Shown here in pieces: positions 35,185 to 43,850 of a stretch of DNA of 55,998 bases (position 1 is its first letter; the number at the start of each line of letters is the position of its first letter). The position numbers were made by a program, and so were the translations under genes. The DNA comes from Candidatus Krumholzibacteriia bacterium (GTDB taxonomy: Bacteria > Krumholzibacteriota > Krumholzibacteriia > G020349025): positions 1 through 55,998 of the forward strand of contig DASRJW010000136.1 of assembly GCA_035649275.1 (NCBI GenBank), read 5' to 3'. The notes beneath the pieces are model-generated. The model did not search any database. It saw nothing but the letters and a program-made list of their open reading frames with translations, and was not told the origin of the DNA.

Positions 35185-36714
35185 CTACCCCACCTCGAAG
35201 CGCACGCCTTGCGCGAGCGGCAGCTCGCGGCTCCAATTGATCGTGTTGGTCTGCCGGCGCATGTAGAGCTTCCAGGAATCCGAGCCGGCCTCGCGGCCGC
35301 CGCCGGTGTCCTTCTCGCCCCCGAAGGCGCCGCCGATCTCGGCGCCGCTAGTGCCGATATTGACGTTGGCGATGCCGCAGTCGCTACCCCGGGCAGAGAG
35401 GAAGGTTTCTGCCGCCAGCAGGTTGTTGGTGAACAGCGCCGACGACAGGCCTTGGTCCACCTGGTTGTGCAGGGCGATCGCCTCGTCGAGGGACTCCACG
35501 CTCATGACGTAGAGGATGGGAGCGAAGGTCTCGTCCCGCGCCACCTCGAGGTGCCAGGAAGAGCGCACGATGGCGGGCTCGACGAACCAGCCGGGACGGT
35601 CGAGACGGCCGCCGCCGACCACGATCTCCGCGCCCTCGGCCCGAGCGCGCTCCAGGGCCGTTTGCATGTCGCGGAGGGCCTGCTCGTTCACCAGCGGCCC
35701 CATGTGTGTCTCCGGATCGAGGGGATCGCCGATGCGGATCGAACGGTAAGCACGCACCAGACGGTCGACGAAGCCGCCGGCGATACCGCGCTGCAGGAAG
35801 AGCCGCCGCGTCGAGGTGCAACGCTGCCCCGTCGTGCCCACGGCACCGAAGAGCACGGCGCGCAACGCCAGCTCGAGATCGGCGTCGTCCAGGACGATGA
35901 TGGCGTTGTTTCCCCCCAGTTCGAGGAGGCTGCGGCCGAAGCGCTTGCCCACCACCTCGGCGACCCGCTTGCCCATCCGGCAGCTGCCGGTGGCGCTCAC
36001 CAGGGGAACGCGCCGGTCGGCGAGCAAGGCCTCGCCCACCGTGTGGCTGTCGCCGATCACCAGGTTGAAGACCCCTTCGGCGCCGTGCTCTTGCATGACC
36101 CGGTTGCAGAGCTGCTGGATGGCGATGGCCACGAGAGGCGTCTGGTGCGAGGGCTTCCAGATCATGGTGTCGCCGCAGACGGCGGCGATCATGGCGTTCC
36201 AGGCCCAGACGGCGCCGGGGAAGTTGAAGGCGGTGATGATGCCCACCGGGCCGAGGGGGTGCCATTGCTCGTACATCCGGTGCAGCGGGCGTTCGCTCTG
36301 CATCGTGTTGCCGTAGAGCTGCCGCGACAGACCGACGCCGAAATCGGCGATGTCGATCATCTCCTGGACCTCGCCCTCGCCCTCGCTGCGGACCTTCCCC
36401 ATTTCCCAAGAGATGAGGGCGCCGAGATCGCTCTTGTGGGTGCGGAACAACTGGCCGAGCTGCCGCACGATCTCGCCGCGCTGCGGCGCCGGCCGCAGGC
36501 GCCAGGCGCGGAAGCTCTCGGCGCCGGCGGCGGCGATGCGCTCGTAGTCCGCCGCCGTGGCGCTCCGCACGTTCGCGATCGTGGTGGCCGTGGTCGGATC
36601 GATGGAGGCGAGCGGCTCGCCGCGCGTGTCGAGCCACTTCCCGCTGCACGCCCCCGGGTTGCTCTCCTGGAGGCCGAGCCGGTGCAGCAGTGCCTTCTTG
36701 GCGTCGAGTTGCAT
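35185..36714 (-). CDS. amaB: Aldehyde dehydrogenase, ALDH7/antiquitin-like (aminoadipate-semialdehyde dehydrogenase type)
   Basis: 509 residues. The catalytic Cys is in GTTGQRCTSTRR, the Glu in LLELGGNNAII, and the NAD-binding segment is TAFNFPGAVWAWN. The sequence SWEMGKVRSEGEGEVQEMIDIADFGVGLSRQL is characteristic of the ALDH7 clade, which oxidises alpha-aminoadipate semialdehyde in lysine breakdown and other aldehydes under osmotic stress. The ATG at 36714 has GGGAG upstream and fits the family N-terminus. No lysine-degradation partner is in the window, so the substrate is inferred from clade only. It is followed by the permease gene. Confidence 0.87.
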   Translation of the reverse strand: MQLDAKKALLHRLGLQESNPGACSGKWLDTRGEPLASIDPTTATTIANVRSATAADYERIAAAGAESFRAWRLRPAPQRGEIVRQLGQLFRTHKSDLGALISWEMGKVRSEGEGEVQEMIDIADFGVGLSRQLYGNTMQSERPLHRMYEQWHPLGPVGIITAFNFPGAVWAWNAMIAAVCGDTMIWKPSHQTPLVAIAIQQLCNRVMQEHGAEGVFNLVIGDSHTVGEALLADRRVPLVSATGSCRMGKRVAEVVGKRFGRSLLELGGNNAIIVLDDADLELALRAVLFGAVGTTGQRCTSTRRLFLQRGIAGGFVDRLVRAYRSIRIGDPLDPETHMGPLVNEQALRDMQTALERARAEGAEIVVGGGRLDRPGWFVEPAIVRSSWHLEVARDETFAPILYVMSVESLDEAIALHNQVDQGLSSALFTNNLLAAETFLSARGSDCGIANVNIGTSGAEIGGAFGGEKDTGGGREAGSDSWKLYMRRQTNTINWSRELPLAQGVRFEVG

Positions 36715-36803
36715 GGGAACTCCCGGGGTGCGAGGGCCGCAGCGACGGCCCACGATAGCGGAGCCGCAGCGTTCCGGCAACCGCGGAGGCGTCACGGCTC
36801 CGC

Positions 36804-36832
36804 GGCATCGCGGCACACGGGCATCGCGGCAC
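36804..36832. repeat. Short tandem repeat upstream of the aldehyde dehydrogenase
   Basis: GGCATCGCGGCAC occurs twice with a period of 16 nt (36804-36816 and 36820-36832), inside a wider GCGGC-rich patch (36780-36850) in the promoter region of the aldehyde dehydrogenase. Confidence 0.45.
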
Positions 36833-36862
36833 CGCGGCGTCCCGGCACGGAGCGACGCGGCG

Positions 36863-38008
36863 CTACTGATCCGGGAAGCGCAAGCGCAGGTCCGGCGGGA
36901 TCGGACCGTAGCTCTGCCAGTCCTTGAAGCCCCGCGGCTCGGCGCGGCGCATCCAGTCCGGATACGCCTGGGCGCGCAGGTAGCTGAGGCTGAGGATGGG
37001 TTGCGGCACGTCCACGAGCCGCAGGTCGTCGAAGCCGAGATCGGGAAGCATCAAGGGCAACTCGAAATGGACATGCGGCAAGTACACCGCGCTCCCAACC
37101 AGCGGCGTCCGCGGCAGCGTCAAGCGCCCGACGTCGCGCGGTGTCGACCAGAAGCTCATCGCCCGCGGCTGGTGCACTCCCCACTTGCGGAAGTACATGC
37201 CGTCCACGTCGTAGAAGAGGTAGAGGTCGTACGGCGCCGGGGGACCGTTGCTGCGGCTGAGCTCGGCTTTGCAGGTGAAGTGCTCGCCGAGCAGCACGTC
37301 CACCGTGCTCCAGAGGATGGTGGGCACCTCGAGAACGAGCACGCGCTGCTTCTTGCCGCCCACATCGGCGTCCTCGATGTGCGTCCGCAGCCGTACGCCG
37401 CCGACGACCGTGGTGCTGTCGAGCGGGGCTGTGAGGTCGTAGTGCACGCAGATGCGGCCCAGGCCCATGCGGCCACGACGCATGCGCGCAATGGGATACA
37501 CCCCAGGGTCGGAGTAACGCGCGAAGGCCTGGCGCAAGGAGGCCTCGGAGACCTCGTAGATGCGGTCCGGGGCGGTGGCGAAGCCGATCATGTAGTGGAG
37601 CGAGTTCACCGCCAGCATGCGTGCCAGGAGATGCACCGCCTCGCGGGAGGCCGCCTTCTCCGGCGGGCCGAAGGCGCCGGCGGCGAGCAGCGAATCGGCC
37701 CGCGCCAGGAGCGCTTCGTTGAAGGCGGCGTAAGTGCGCCCGAGGGAATCCGTGTCCGCGGGGCCAAGTTGGACGATGGGGATGCTCGGGTCCGGACGGC
37801 AGAGAGGGCAGGCCCCGGCCGGGAGGTCGGCGGCGGGCGGGAGCCCGGTGGGGCCCGGCCGCGGCGGCACGGGGTCGGCGTTCCAGGAAACGAGGGAGGA
37901 GGGGACCGCCGCATGCAGGCAAAGCACGGCGGCAGCCAGGAAGACGAGGAGAACGAGCCCCACCCGCGCCGCGTGCCGCCGCTCCAGGAAACCCGGGTGG
38001 GTGCGCAT
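36863..38008 (-). CDS. Exported or membrane-anchored protein of unknown function
   Basis: 381 residues. After a basic N-terminus (RTHPGFLERRHAAR) a single hydrophobic helix (VGLVLLVFLAAAVLCLHAAV) acts as a signal anchor or uncleaved signal. A Pro-rich segment contains a CPLC motif. The rest is a soluble domain rich in aromatic and His residues (GRICVHYDL, FYDVDGMYFRKWGVHQPRAM, LPHVHFELPL). I recognise no family. GAGGAG lies 7 nt before the ATG. It stands alone, divergent from the PHP protein and 148 bp upstream of the aldehyde dehydrogenase. The many His/Asp/Tyr could bind metal, but this is only an impression. Confidence 0.6.
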   Translation of the reverse strand: MRTHPGFLERRHAARVGLVLLVFLAAAVLCLHAAVPSSLVSWNADPVPPRPGPTGLPPAADLPAGACPLCRPDPSIPIVQLGPADTDSLGRTYAAFNEALLARADSLLAAGAFGPPEKAASREAVHLLARMLAVNSLHYMIGFATAPDRIYEVSEASLRQAFARYSDPGVYPIARMRRGRMGLGRICVHYDLTAPLDSTTVVGGVRLRTHIEDADVGGKKQRVLVLEVPTILWSTVDVLLGEHFTCKAELSRSNGPPAPYDLYLFYDVDGMYFRKWGVHQPRAMSFWSTPRDVGRLTLPRTPLVGSAVYLPHVHFELPLMLPDLGFDDLRLVDVPQPILSLSYLRAQAYPDWMRRAEPRGFKDWQSYGPIPPDLRLRFPDQ

Positions 38009-38094
38009 CAGCAGTCTCCTCGGCCAGCCGGGCGCGGCGCCGCAGGCCTCCAGAAGCCGGCCCTGAATCCCGGTGCAAGGGACGCACCGAGGGC

Positions 38095-38103
38095 TGCTAG
38101 AAT
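38095..38103 (+). promoter_or_regulatory. Extended -10 promoter candidate for the PHP-domain gene
   Basis: TGcTAGAAT (38095-38103), ~95 nt before the start codon at 38197, with no strong -35. Confidence 0.5.
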
Positions 38104-38196
38104 ATAGGCGCCCATTCCGGACTTTGGTTCCCCGTCCAGGCGCTCGCGCCGACGGGGCGCGAATTCACCGAGCTTCACTGAGTTTGGGAGCCTGCC

Positions 38197-40422
38197 ATGC
38201 GTCTCGCCCTTGCCGCTTTCCTCGCCGTTTTGTTTCCCCTCGGCGCCGAAGCCCAGATGCGGCTGAACGAGATGGTCCCGGATCCGGTGGGCATCGACGA
38301 CAACAACGAGTGGATCGAGGTCTACAACGCCGGCACGGCGGCAGTGGACGTCACTGGCTGGGCGATCGAGGACGCCGCCACCATCAACGACGCCACCGTG
38401 CGCCGCCGGCTCCCGGAGGATTTCGACCCCGCGTACGGCACGAGCGCGATCCTGCAGGCCGGAGACTTCCGTGTCGTCCGCGGCGCGGGAGTGGCGTATC
38501 TCAACAATACCGGCGACACGGTCTATCTCAACAGCAACCGGACAGGCAACTTGGCGGCGGTGGTGCACAGCACCGCCTACGGCGCCGCGATGACCGGACA
38601 GAGCTGGGCCAATCTCCCGGACGGCAGCCAGCCGCCCAACTTCGCCTGGCGCACTCCGACTCCAGGGGTGTCGAACTGTGCCTCCGATGCTGTAGCGCCC
38701 GCCGCGGTGAACGATCTGAGCGCGAGCACTGGGTCGTATGCCGGCGAGGTGGATCTGCAGTGGACAGCGGTCGGCAACGACGGGCAAACCGGCACGGCGC
38801 TGCTGCACGTGGTGAAGTACAGCACTGTCCCGATCACGGCAGGGAACTTCGATGCCGCCGCAGACGCTTTCAACGAACCCCTTCCCGGCACTCCCGGGAC
38901 GGTACACAGCTTCACCGTCTTCGGTCTCGACCCAGGGCAAACCTACTATTTCGCCCTGAAGACGCTGGATTGCCAGAACGCCTCGGCACTGTCGACGGTG
39001 CCCTCGGCCGCCTCGGGCACCGTGCCGCTGCCCTTCACCGATCGCACCGCCGGGCTGCACGCCTACTTCGGCAACCTGCATTCGCACACGGGCTATTCTG
39101 ATGGCCTGTTCACCCCGGCGGCGGCGTACCAGTACGCGCGGAACTCGGCGCCGACGCCCCTCGATTTCCTCGCCGTCACCGACCACAACCACGCCGCCGG
39201 CGGCTTCGCGATGACCCCGGCACTCTACCAGCAAGGTCTGGCGCAAGCGGCAGCGGCGAACGAGGACGGGCAGTTCGTCGCCATCTATGGACAGGAGTGG
39301 GGACTGGCCAGCGCTGGCCACGTGAACATCTTCGAGGCCCCGGTGCTCTTCGGCTGGGAGGCCGGCAATTTCGACATCTTCGTCGCCCAGGACGATTACG
39401 CGGGGCTCTACACCGCCATCCTCAACAACCCGAGCCCGTGGGGACCGCTGGCGGAGCTGTGCCATCCGGGGGCGGGGAATTTCTCCGACCTCGTCTTCAC
39501 CAGCAACGGCGCCGCCGTGCTTCGCGGCATGGCCCTCATCAACGGCCCGGCCACTTCGACCAGCACGACCGAAAGCGACGTGGGCAACACCAACTTCGAT
39601 TCCCAGTACCAGCTGGCCTTCCGCCGCGGTTACTTCGTCGGCGCTTTCGGCGACCAGGACAACCATACGGCCAACTGGGGGGCGAGCACGCAGAGCCGGA
39701 CCGCGGTCCTGGCCGAAGCGCTCACCAAGGAGTTCATTCTCACCAGCATCGCGGCCCGACGCACCTATGCGACCCAGGACCACAACGCCGCCGTGGCCAT
39801 GAAAGTCGACGGCTGGCCCATGGGATCGCGCTTCGAAGCCCTGGTCGGTGCCGGCGTCAACTTCGACGTCAGCGTCAGCGATCCCGACGGCGAAGCGACG
39901 AGCCAGTTCGAGCTCTTCCGTGGCGTGCCCGGCGTGAGCGATCCGGTGGTGGTGGCGACAGCCTCCAACGTCTCGCGTTTCGTCTATCGTGACGAGGAGA
40001 ACCCGGCACCCGGCGACGGCGTGCAACGCGTTTACTTCCTGCGCCTCACCCAAGCGGACAACCAGCGGCTGTGGACGGCACCGGTGGAAGTGACCTTCTC
40101 CACCACGGTGGACGTGGCGGTGCTTCCGGGCCTGCCGTTCGGCGGGCGCCTCCTGCCGGCATGGCCCAACCCCTTCAACCCGGCGACGCGCCTGCGGTTC
40201 GATTTGGAGGGCGCTGGTCCAAGGCCGGTGTCGCTGCGGATCTTCGATGTCCGCGGCCGGCTCGTGCGGCGGCTCCTGGAGTCACCCCTCGCCGAGGGTA
40301 GGCACGACGTCCCCTGGACCGGCACCGACGACCGGGGCGCGATGGTGGCCTCGGGTGTCTACGTGGTGCGTCTGCAGGCCCCCGGCGTGGACGAGCGCGG
40401 CCGTCTTGTTCTCCTCCGCTAG
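38197..40422 (+). CDS. Secreted multidomain protein: lamin-tail + Fn3-like + PHP phosphoesterase + FlgD-like module
   Basis: 741 residues. A signal peptide (1-19) precedes a lamin-tail domain (RLNEMVPDPVGIDDNNEWIEVYN ... VDVTGWAIED), a fibronectin-III-like segment (VNDLSASTGSYAGEVDLQW) and a PHP metal-dependent domain: N293-LHSHTGYSDG with His295/His297, and TDHNH at 328-332, plus IYGQEWG and GDQDNH further on. This matches CehA/McbA-type secreted PHP enzymes that act on phosphate or carbamate esters. The last ~80 residues start LPAWPNPFNPATRLRF and form a FlgD-like sorting module. Its TAG shares CTAG with the stop of the convergent TlpA-like gene. The substrate is unknown. Confidence 0.87.
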   Translation: MRLALAAFLAVLFPLGAEAQMRLNEMVPDPVGIDDNNEWIEVYNAGTAAVDVTGWAIEDAATINDATVRRRLPEDFDPAYGTSAILQAGDFRVVRGAGVAYLNNTGDTVYLNSNRTGNLAAVVHSTAYGAAMTGQSWANLPDGSQPPNFAWRTPTPGVSNCASDAVAPAAVNDLSASTGSYAGEVDLQWTAVGNDGQTGTALLHVVKYSTVPITAGNFDAAADAFNEPLPGTPGTVHSFTVFGLDPGQTYYFALKTLDCQNASALSTVPSAASGTVPLPFTDRTAGLHAYFGNLHSHTGYSDGLFTPAAAYQYARNSAPTPLDFLAVTDHNHAAGGFAMTPALYQQGLAQAAAANEDGQFVAIYGQEWGLASAGHVNIFEAPVLFGWEAGNFDIFVAQDDYAGLYTAILNNPSPWGPLAELCHPGAGNFSDLVFTSNGAAVLRGMALINGPATSTSTTESDVGNTNFDSQYQLAFRRGYFVGAFGDQDNHTANWGASTQSRTAVLAEALTKEFILTSIAARRTYATQDHNAAVAMKVDGWPMGSRFEALVGAGVNFDVSVSDPDGEATSQFELFRGVPGVSDPVVVATASNVSRFVYRDEENPAPGDGVQRVYFLRLTQADNQRLWTAPVEVTFSTTVDVAVLPGLPFGGRLLPAWPNPFNPATRLRFDLEGAGPRPVSLRIFDVRGRLVRRLLESPLAEGRHDVPWTGTDDRGAMVASGVYVVRLQAPGVDERGRLVLLR

Positions 40423-40955
40423 CGCGCTTCGCTCGCTGCCGCTCCTGCGAGGAGTTCTTCCACCACTGCCGGTTCCACTTTGCCGGCGAAGCGCCGGAGC
40501 TCTCGCCCTTTCCCGTCGTAGAGCACCGCATAGGGAATCCCGCCAGGCAGGTCGAAGGCGGCGAAGAGCTCGTCCTGTTTGCCCACGAACACCACGTTCT
40601 CGTATGGCATGGGAGTGCGGGTGAGTAGCTCGGTGACCAGGGACAGACTCTTCTCCGCCGGATGCAGGAAGGCGTCCAGGCTGACGCCGAGGATGTCGAG
40701 CGCACCCGCTTGCCGGCCGTGCAGCGCCGCGAGGTCGGGCATCTCCGCCACGCAGGGCTCGCACCAGGTGGCCCAGAAGACGAGGAGGAGGGGATGCGAC
40801 CGGGGGGCAGCGACCCTGGCCTGGAGCTGCGGCAGATCGAGGCGCGTGGTTTCCGGGGCGCTCTGGCCGCCGCAGGCCGAAAAGCCGGCGAGGGCGGCGC
40901 AGAGCACTCCGGAGAGGCGGCGGCTCAGGAAGCCTTGCGCCACTTGATCGTGCAC
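40419..40955 (-). CDS. TlpA-like thiol-disulfide oxidoreductase, probable lipoprotein
   Basis: 178 residues. The thioredoxin fold shows FWATWCEPCVAEMP with the active CxxC (Cys65, Cys68) and the cis-Pro region GGIPYAVLYD. The N-terminus LSRRLSGVLCAALAGFSAC ends in a lipobox-like Cys28, suggesting anchoring to a membrane. Start choice is uncertain: GTG at 40955 overlaps the redoxin gene by 31 nt, and GTG at 40943 overlaps it by 19 nt; neither has a strong Shine-Dalgarno. Coupled to the redoxin gene upstream, it probably works in extracytoplasmic thiol redox, for example cytochrome maturation. Confidence 0.82.
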   Translation of the reverse strand: MHDQVAQGFLSRRLSGVLCAALAGFSACGGQSAPETTRLDLPQLQARVAAPRSHPLLLVFWATWCEPCVAEMPDLAALHGRQAGALDILGVSLDAFLHPAEKSLSLVTELLTRTPMPYENVVFVGKQDELFAAFDLPGGIPYAVLYDGKGRELRRFAGKVEPAVVEELLAGAAASEAR

Positions 40956-41548
40956 CCGAAGGCCTTGGTCGAGGCGGTGGTGATCTCCTTGCCGGCGAGC
41001 ATGGCGTCGACGGCATCGGTGAAGTCGTGGGTCTTCACTTCTTCCCGCTTGACGCTGTCGTCGATGCGCCCGCGGTAGGTGCAGACGCCGTTCGCGTCGA
41101 GGAGGAAGACGTGCGGGGTGCGCTGCGCGCCGTATGCGGTCGCTACGGCCTGTGTCGCATCGTGCAGGTAGGCGAAGGGATACTTCTTCTCCTTGGCGCG
41201 CTCCACCATGGCTTCGTAGGAGTCGCCGGGCTTCGCCTCGACGTCGTTGGGATTGATCAGCACGAAGGCCACCGGTTGCTTGGTGTACTTCTGCGCGATC
41301 TCCAGCAGCACCGGCTCGTAGGCCTGCGAGTAGGGGCAGGTGTTGCAGGTGAACACCACCGCCGTGACCTTGTTCTTGCTCAAGTACTCGCTGAGAGCGT
41401 GCTTTTGGCCATCCACTCCGAGGAGTTCGAAGGCGGGACCTTTCTTGCCGATCTCGAGCTCCGGGTCGTCCGGGCCGGCGACGGCGATGCCGGCGTTGAG
41501 GGCGAAGGCGAGGACGAGCCCGAGGCTCGGGACAGTTCGAGGTCGCAT
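40925..41548 (-). CDS. Exported redoxin (AhpC/TSA-like) domain protein
   Basis: 207 residues. A signal peptide (1-24) precedes a peroxiredoxin/thioredoxin-like fold: KGPAFELLGVDGQKHALSEY, then the active segment VVFTCNTCPYSQAYEP with Cys68 and Cys71, LINPNDVEAKPGDSYEAM, and GAQRTPHVFLLDANG with the cis-Pro. This is the subgroup of thioredoxin-family proteins with a CxxC in place of a single peroxidatic Cys, so thiol-disulfide exchange is more likely than peroxide reduction. AAGGAGAA precedes the ATG by 4 nt. It overlaps the TlpA-like gene and lies 62 nt downstream of ispG. Confidence 0.85.
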   Translation of the reverse strand: MRPRTVPSLGLVLAFALNAGIAVAGPDDPELEIGKKGPAFELLGVDGQKHALSEYLSKNKVTAVVFTCNTCPYSQAYEPVLLEIAQKYTKQPVAFVLINPNDVEAKPGDSYEAMVERAKEKKYPFAYLHDATQAVATAYGAQRTPHVFLLDANGVCTYRGRIDDSVKREEVKTHDFTDAVDAMLAGKEITTASTKAFGCTIKWRKAS

Positions 41549-41610
41549 GCGCTTCTCCTTTGGTTGCGCGCTGTTCCAGCGCCGGTGCGTTCTCTCAACA
41601 CGTCCAGGGG

Positions 41611-43671
41611 TCATTCGGTTCCGCCGGCCGCGCCGGGTTCGACCCAGCGGCCGTGGCGGCGGATCAGTTCCACCAGGCGGGAGACGGCCTCCGCCTCGGG
41701 GACGTTGCGCTCGACGCGCTCGTGCCCCACGTAGAGATCGATCTTCCCCGGGCCGCTGCCCACGTAGCCGAAGTCGGCGTCGGCCATTTCGCCCGGACCA
41801 TTCACGATACAGCCCATGACCGCGATCTTCAGGCCCCGCAGGTGGCGCAGTCGGGACTCGATGCGCGCCGTGGTGGACTGCAGGTCGAACTGCGTGCGGC
41901 CGCACGAGGGGCAGGCGATGAAGTCGGCCTTGGAGAGTCGGGCCCGCGTGGCCTGCAAGATCTCGCGGGCGAGATCGAGGGCGCCAGGTCCGGCAGCGAG
42001 CTGGATGGCGTCGCCGATGCCATCGGCCACCAGCCCGCCGAGCTCCCAGGCCGTCTGCAGCGCCGCCTGGCTGACGTGCGCGTCCACGGCTTGCTCCGCC
42101 GCCAGGATGGGGCCGCGGAGCACGAGAGGCAAGGCTGGCGTGGCGGCCGGCCAGGCGGCGAGGAGAGCGCGCCAGGCATGCAAGGTCGCCGCCGCGGTTC
42201 CCGCCGGTTGCAAAGCCAGCGCGACTTCAGGAAGGAGCGCGTCGGCCACCGCCGTCGCCAAGCGGAGCAAGACCTCGGCGCTGGCGGTGCACTGCACCGT
42301 AGGCCGCGACGGCAGCGCCGCGAGGATGGGGGGAATCCTGGGATCGAAGGCGTCGAAACGCAACGACAGTCGCTCCCAGCCGGTGCCGTCGAGGGCTTGA
42401 GCGAGGCTCGGTTCCAGGAGCGAGGCGGCTGGGATCTCGAGGCCACACCCCGGCAAGCCACGCGGCAAGGCGGCACGTCGTCGCTCCAGCGACGCCCACA
42501 TGGCTGCGCTCGTCTCCTTCGGCGCGAGAAGCACGAGGTCGGCACCGGTGCAGGCGGTGAGCCGGGCCTCGAGATCGGTGTCCGCCCCGGTTTCGAGCAC
42601 GAGCTCGAGGCGGGGCGGCTGGTCACTGGCGAGCCGGGTGCTGCCGCGCCCCAGCGGCTGCACTGCACGCCGGGTGTAGAAGTAGGGATCCCAGGGCGGG
42701 GGCTGCGTCGTTGCCAAGGGGAGAGTTTCGCGTCTGGTGCTTTGGAAGGGCGCTGCAAGGGCTCTCGCCACCGGGAGCTCGAACACCGAATCCTCAGTCA
42801 GGGAAACCCGGATGGTGTCGCCCAGGCCGTCGGCCAGGAGAGTGGCGATGCCGATCGCCGATTTGACGCGCGCCGCCATACCGGCGCCCGCCTCGGTGAC
42901 GCCGAGGTGCAGCGGATAGTTCATGCCCAGCGCTTCCTGGCGCTGCGCCAGCAGGCGGTAGGCGGCGATCATCACCTTGACATCAGAGGCCTTCATCGAC
43001 AGCACCAGATCGCGGTAGCCGTGCTGCTCGCAGATGCGGACGAATTCGAGGGCCGATTCCACCATCCCCTCGGGGGTGTCGCCGTAGCGATTGAGGATCC
43101 GATCCGAGAGGGAGCCGTGATTGGTGCCGATGCGCATGGCCACGCCGCGTTCCTTGCAGCGCAGCACCAGGGGGCGGAACGCCGCTTCCAACCGCTCCAA
43201 CTCCGCGGCGTACTCCGTGTCGGTGTACTCCCAGCGCTTGAAATGTTTGCGGTCCGCATAGTTGCCCGGGTTGATGCGGACCTTGTCGACATGCTCGGCG
43301 GCGATGAGCGCCGCTTGCGGGGTGAAGTGCACGTCCGCCACGAGCGGCACCTGCACGCCCCGCTGGCGCAGGGCCTGACGGATGGGGCCGAGATTCTCCG
43401 CGGCGCTGCGGTTCGGTGCCGTGACGCGGACGATCTCGCTGCCGGCGTGGGCGAGGGCGGTGATTTCCTCGACCACGGCGGCAGTATCCAGGGTGTCGGC
43501 GATCGTCATGGACTGGAGCCGCACCGGGTTGTCGCCGCCGATGCCGACGCTGCCCACCCGCACCTCGCGCGTCCGCCGGCGCACGGTGCGATAGGGATCG
43601 AGGGTGAAGCTCCACAGCTGCCGCCAGTCGGCGAGCGTGCGTGGGGCGGTGCGGGTGAAGGCCTCGGGCAT
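41611..43671 (-). CDS. ispG: 4-hydroxy-3-methylbut-2-enyl-diphosphate synthase, large (three-domain) form
   Basis: 686 residues, about 300 more than the E. coli enzyme, because an extra TIM-barrel-like domain sits between the N-terminal barrel and the C-terminal iron-sulfur domain, as in plant, chlamydial and Bacteroidetes IspG. Family motifs include GGDNPVRLQSMTIADTLD, DVHFTPQAALIAAEHVDKVRINPGN, VMIAAYRLL, and the cluster ligands CPSCGRTQFDLQ and MGCIVNGPGEM for the [4Fe-4S] centre. It makes HMBPP in the MEP isoprenoid pathway. GGAGCACTC precedes the ATG. Reducing power probably comes from a flavodoxin or ferredoxin outside the window. Confidence 0.95.
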   Translation of the reverse strand: MPEAFTRTAPRTLADWRQLWSFTLDPYRTVRRRTREVRVGSVGIGGDNPVRLQSMTIADTLDTAAVVEEITALAHAGSEIVRVTAPNRSAAENLGPIRQALRQRGVQVPLVADVHFTPQAALIAAEHVDKVRINPGNYADRKHFKRWEYTDTEYAAELERLEAAFRPLVLRCKERGVAMRIGTNHGSLSDRILNRYGDTPEGMVESALEFVRICEQHGYRDLVLSMKASDVKVMIAAYRLLAQRQEALGMNYPLHLGVTEAGAGMAARVKSAIGIATLLADGLGDTIRVSLTEDSVFELPVARALAAPFQSTRRETLPLATTQPPPWDPYFYTRRAVQPLGRGSTRLASDQPPRLELVLETGADTDLEARLTACTGADLVLLAPKETSAAMWASLERRRAALPRGLPGCGLEIPAASLLEPSLAQALDGTGWERLSLRFDAFDPRIPPILAALPSRPTVQCTASAEVLLRLATAVADALLPEVALALQPAGTAAATLHAWRALLAAWPAATPALPLVLRGPILAAEQAVDAHVSQAALQTAWELGGLVADGIGDAIQLAAGPGALDLAREILQATRARLSKADFIACPSCGRTQFDLQSTTARIESRLRHLRGLKIAVMGCIVNGPGEMADADFGYVGSGPGKIDLYVGHERVERNVPEAEAVSRLVELIRRHGRWVEPGAAGGTE

Positions 43672-43782
43672 GAGTGCTCCAGCGGTCGGGGGCGCCGGCT
43701 GCGCTAGGCGCGGTGCATTCTAACCCGTGCCCGGCGAACGGGGAAAAACGGGCTGGAGCGCCGCAGGAGCCGATGCTACCTT

Positions 43783-43824
43783 GCGACGGCGCTCGCCGTC
43801 ATGGCCTGCGACGGCGCTCGCCGT
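43783..43824. repeat. Tandem pair of small hairpins
   Basis: GCGACGGCGCTCGCCGT occurs twice with a period of 25 nt (43783-43799 and 43808-43824). Each copy is itself palindromic (ACGGCG-CT-CGCCGT). They lie just before the acyltransferase start and may affect mRNA structure; a REP-type repeat is possible but not shown from two copies. Confidence 0.55.
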
Positions 43825-43850
43825 GCCGGCGTTGGCGGGGGTGACCGGGG

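Noticed and set aside
33967-36927. 986-codon plus-strand frame opposite the permease and aldehyde dehydrogenase
   Set aside because: Antisense shadow; the minus-strand proteins have clear catalytic and membrane signatures.
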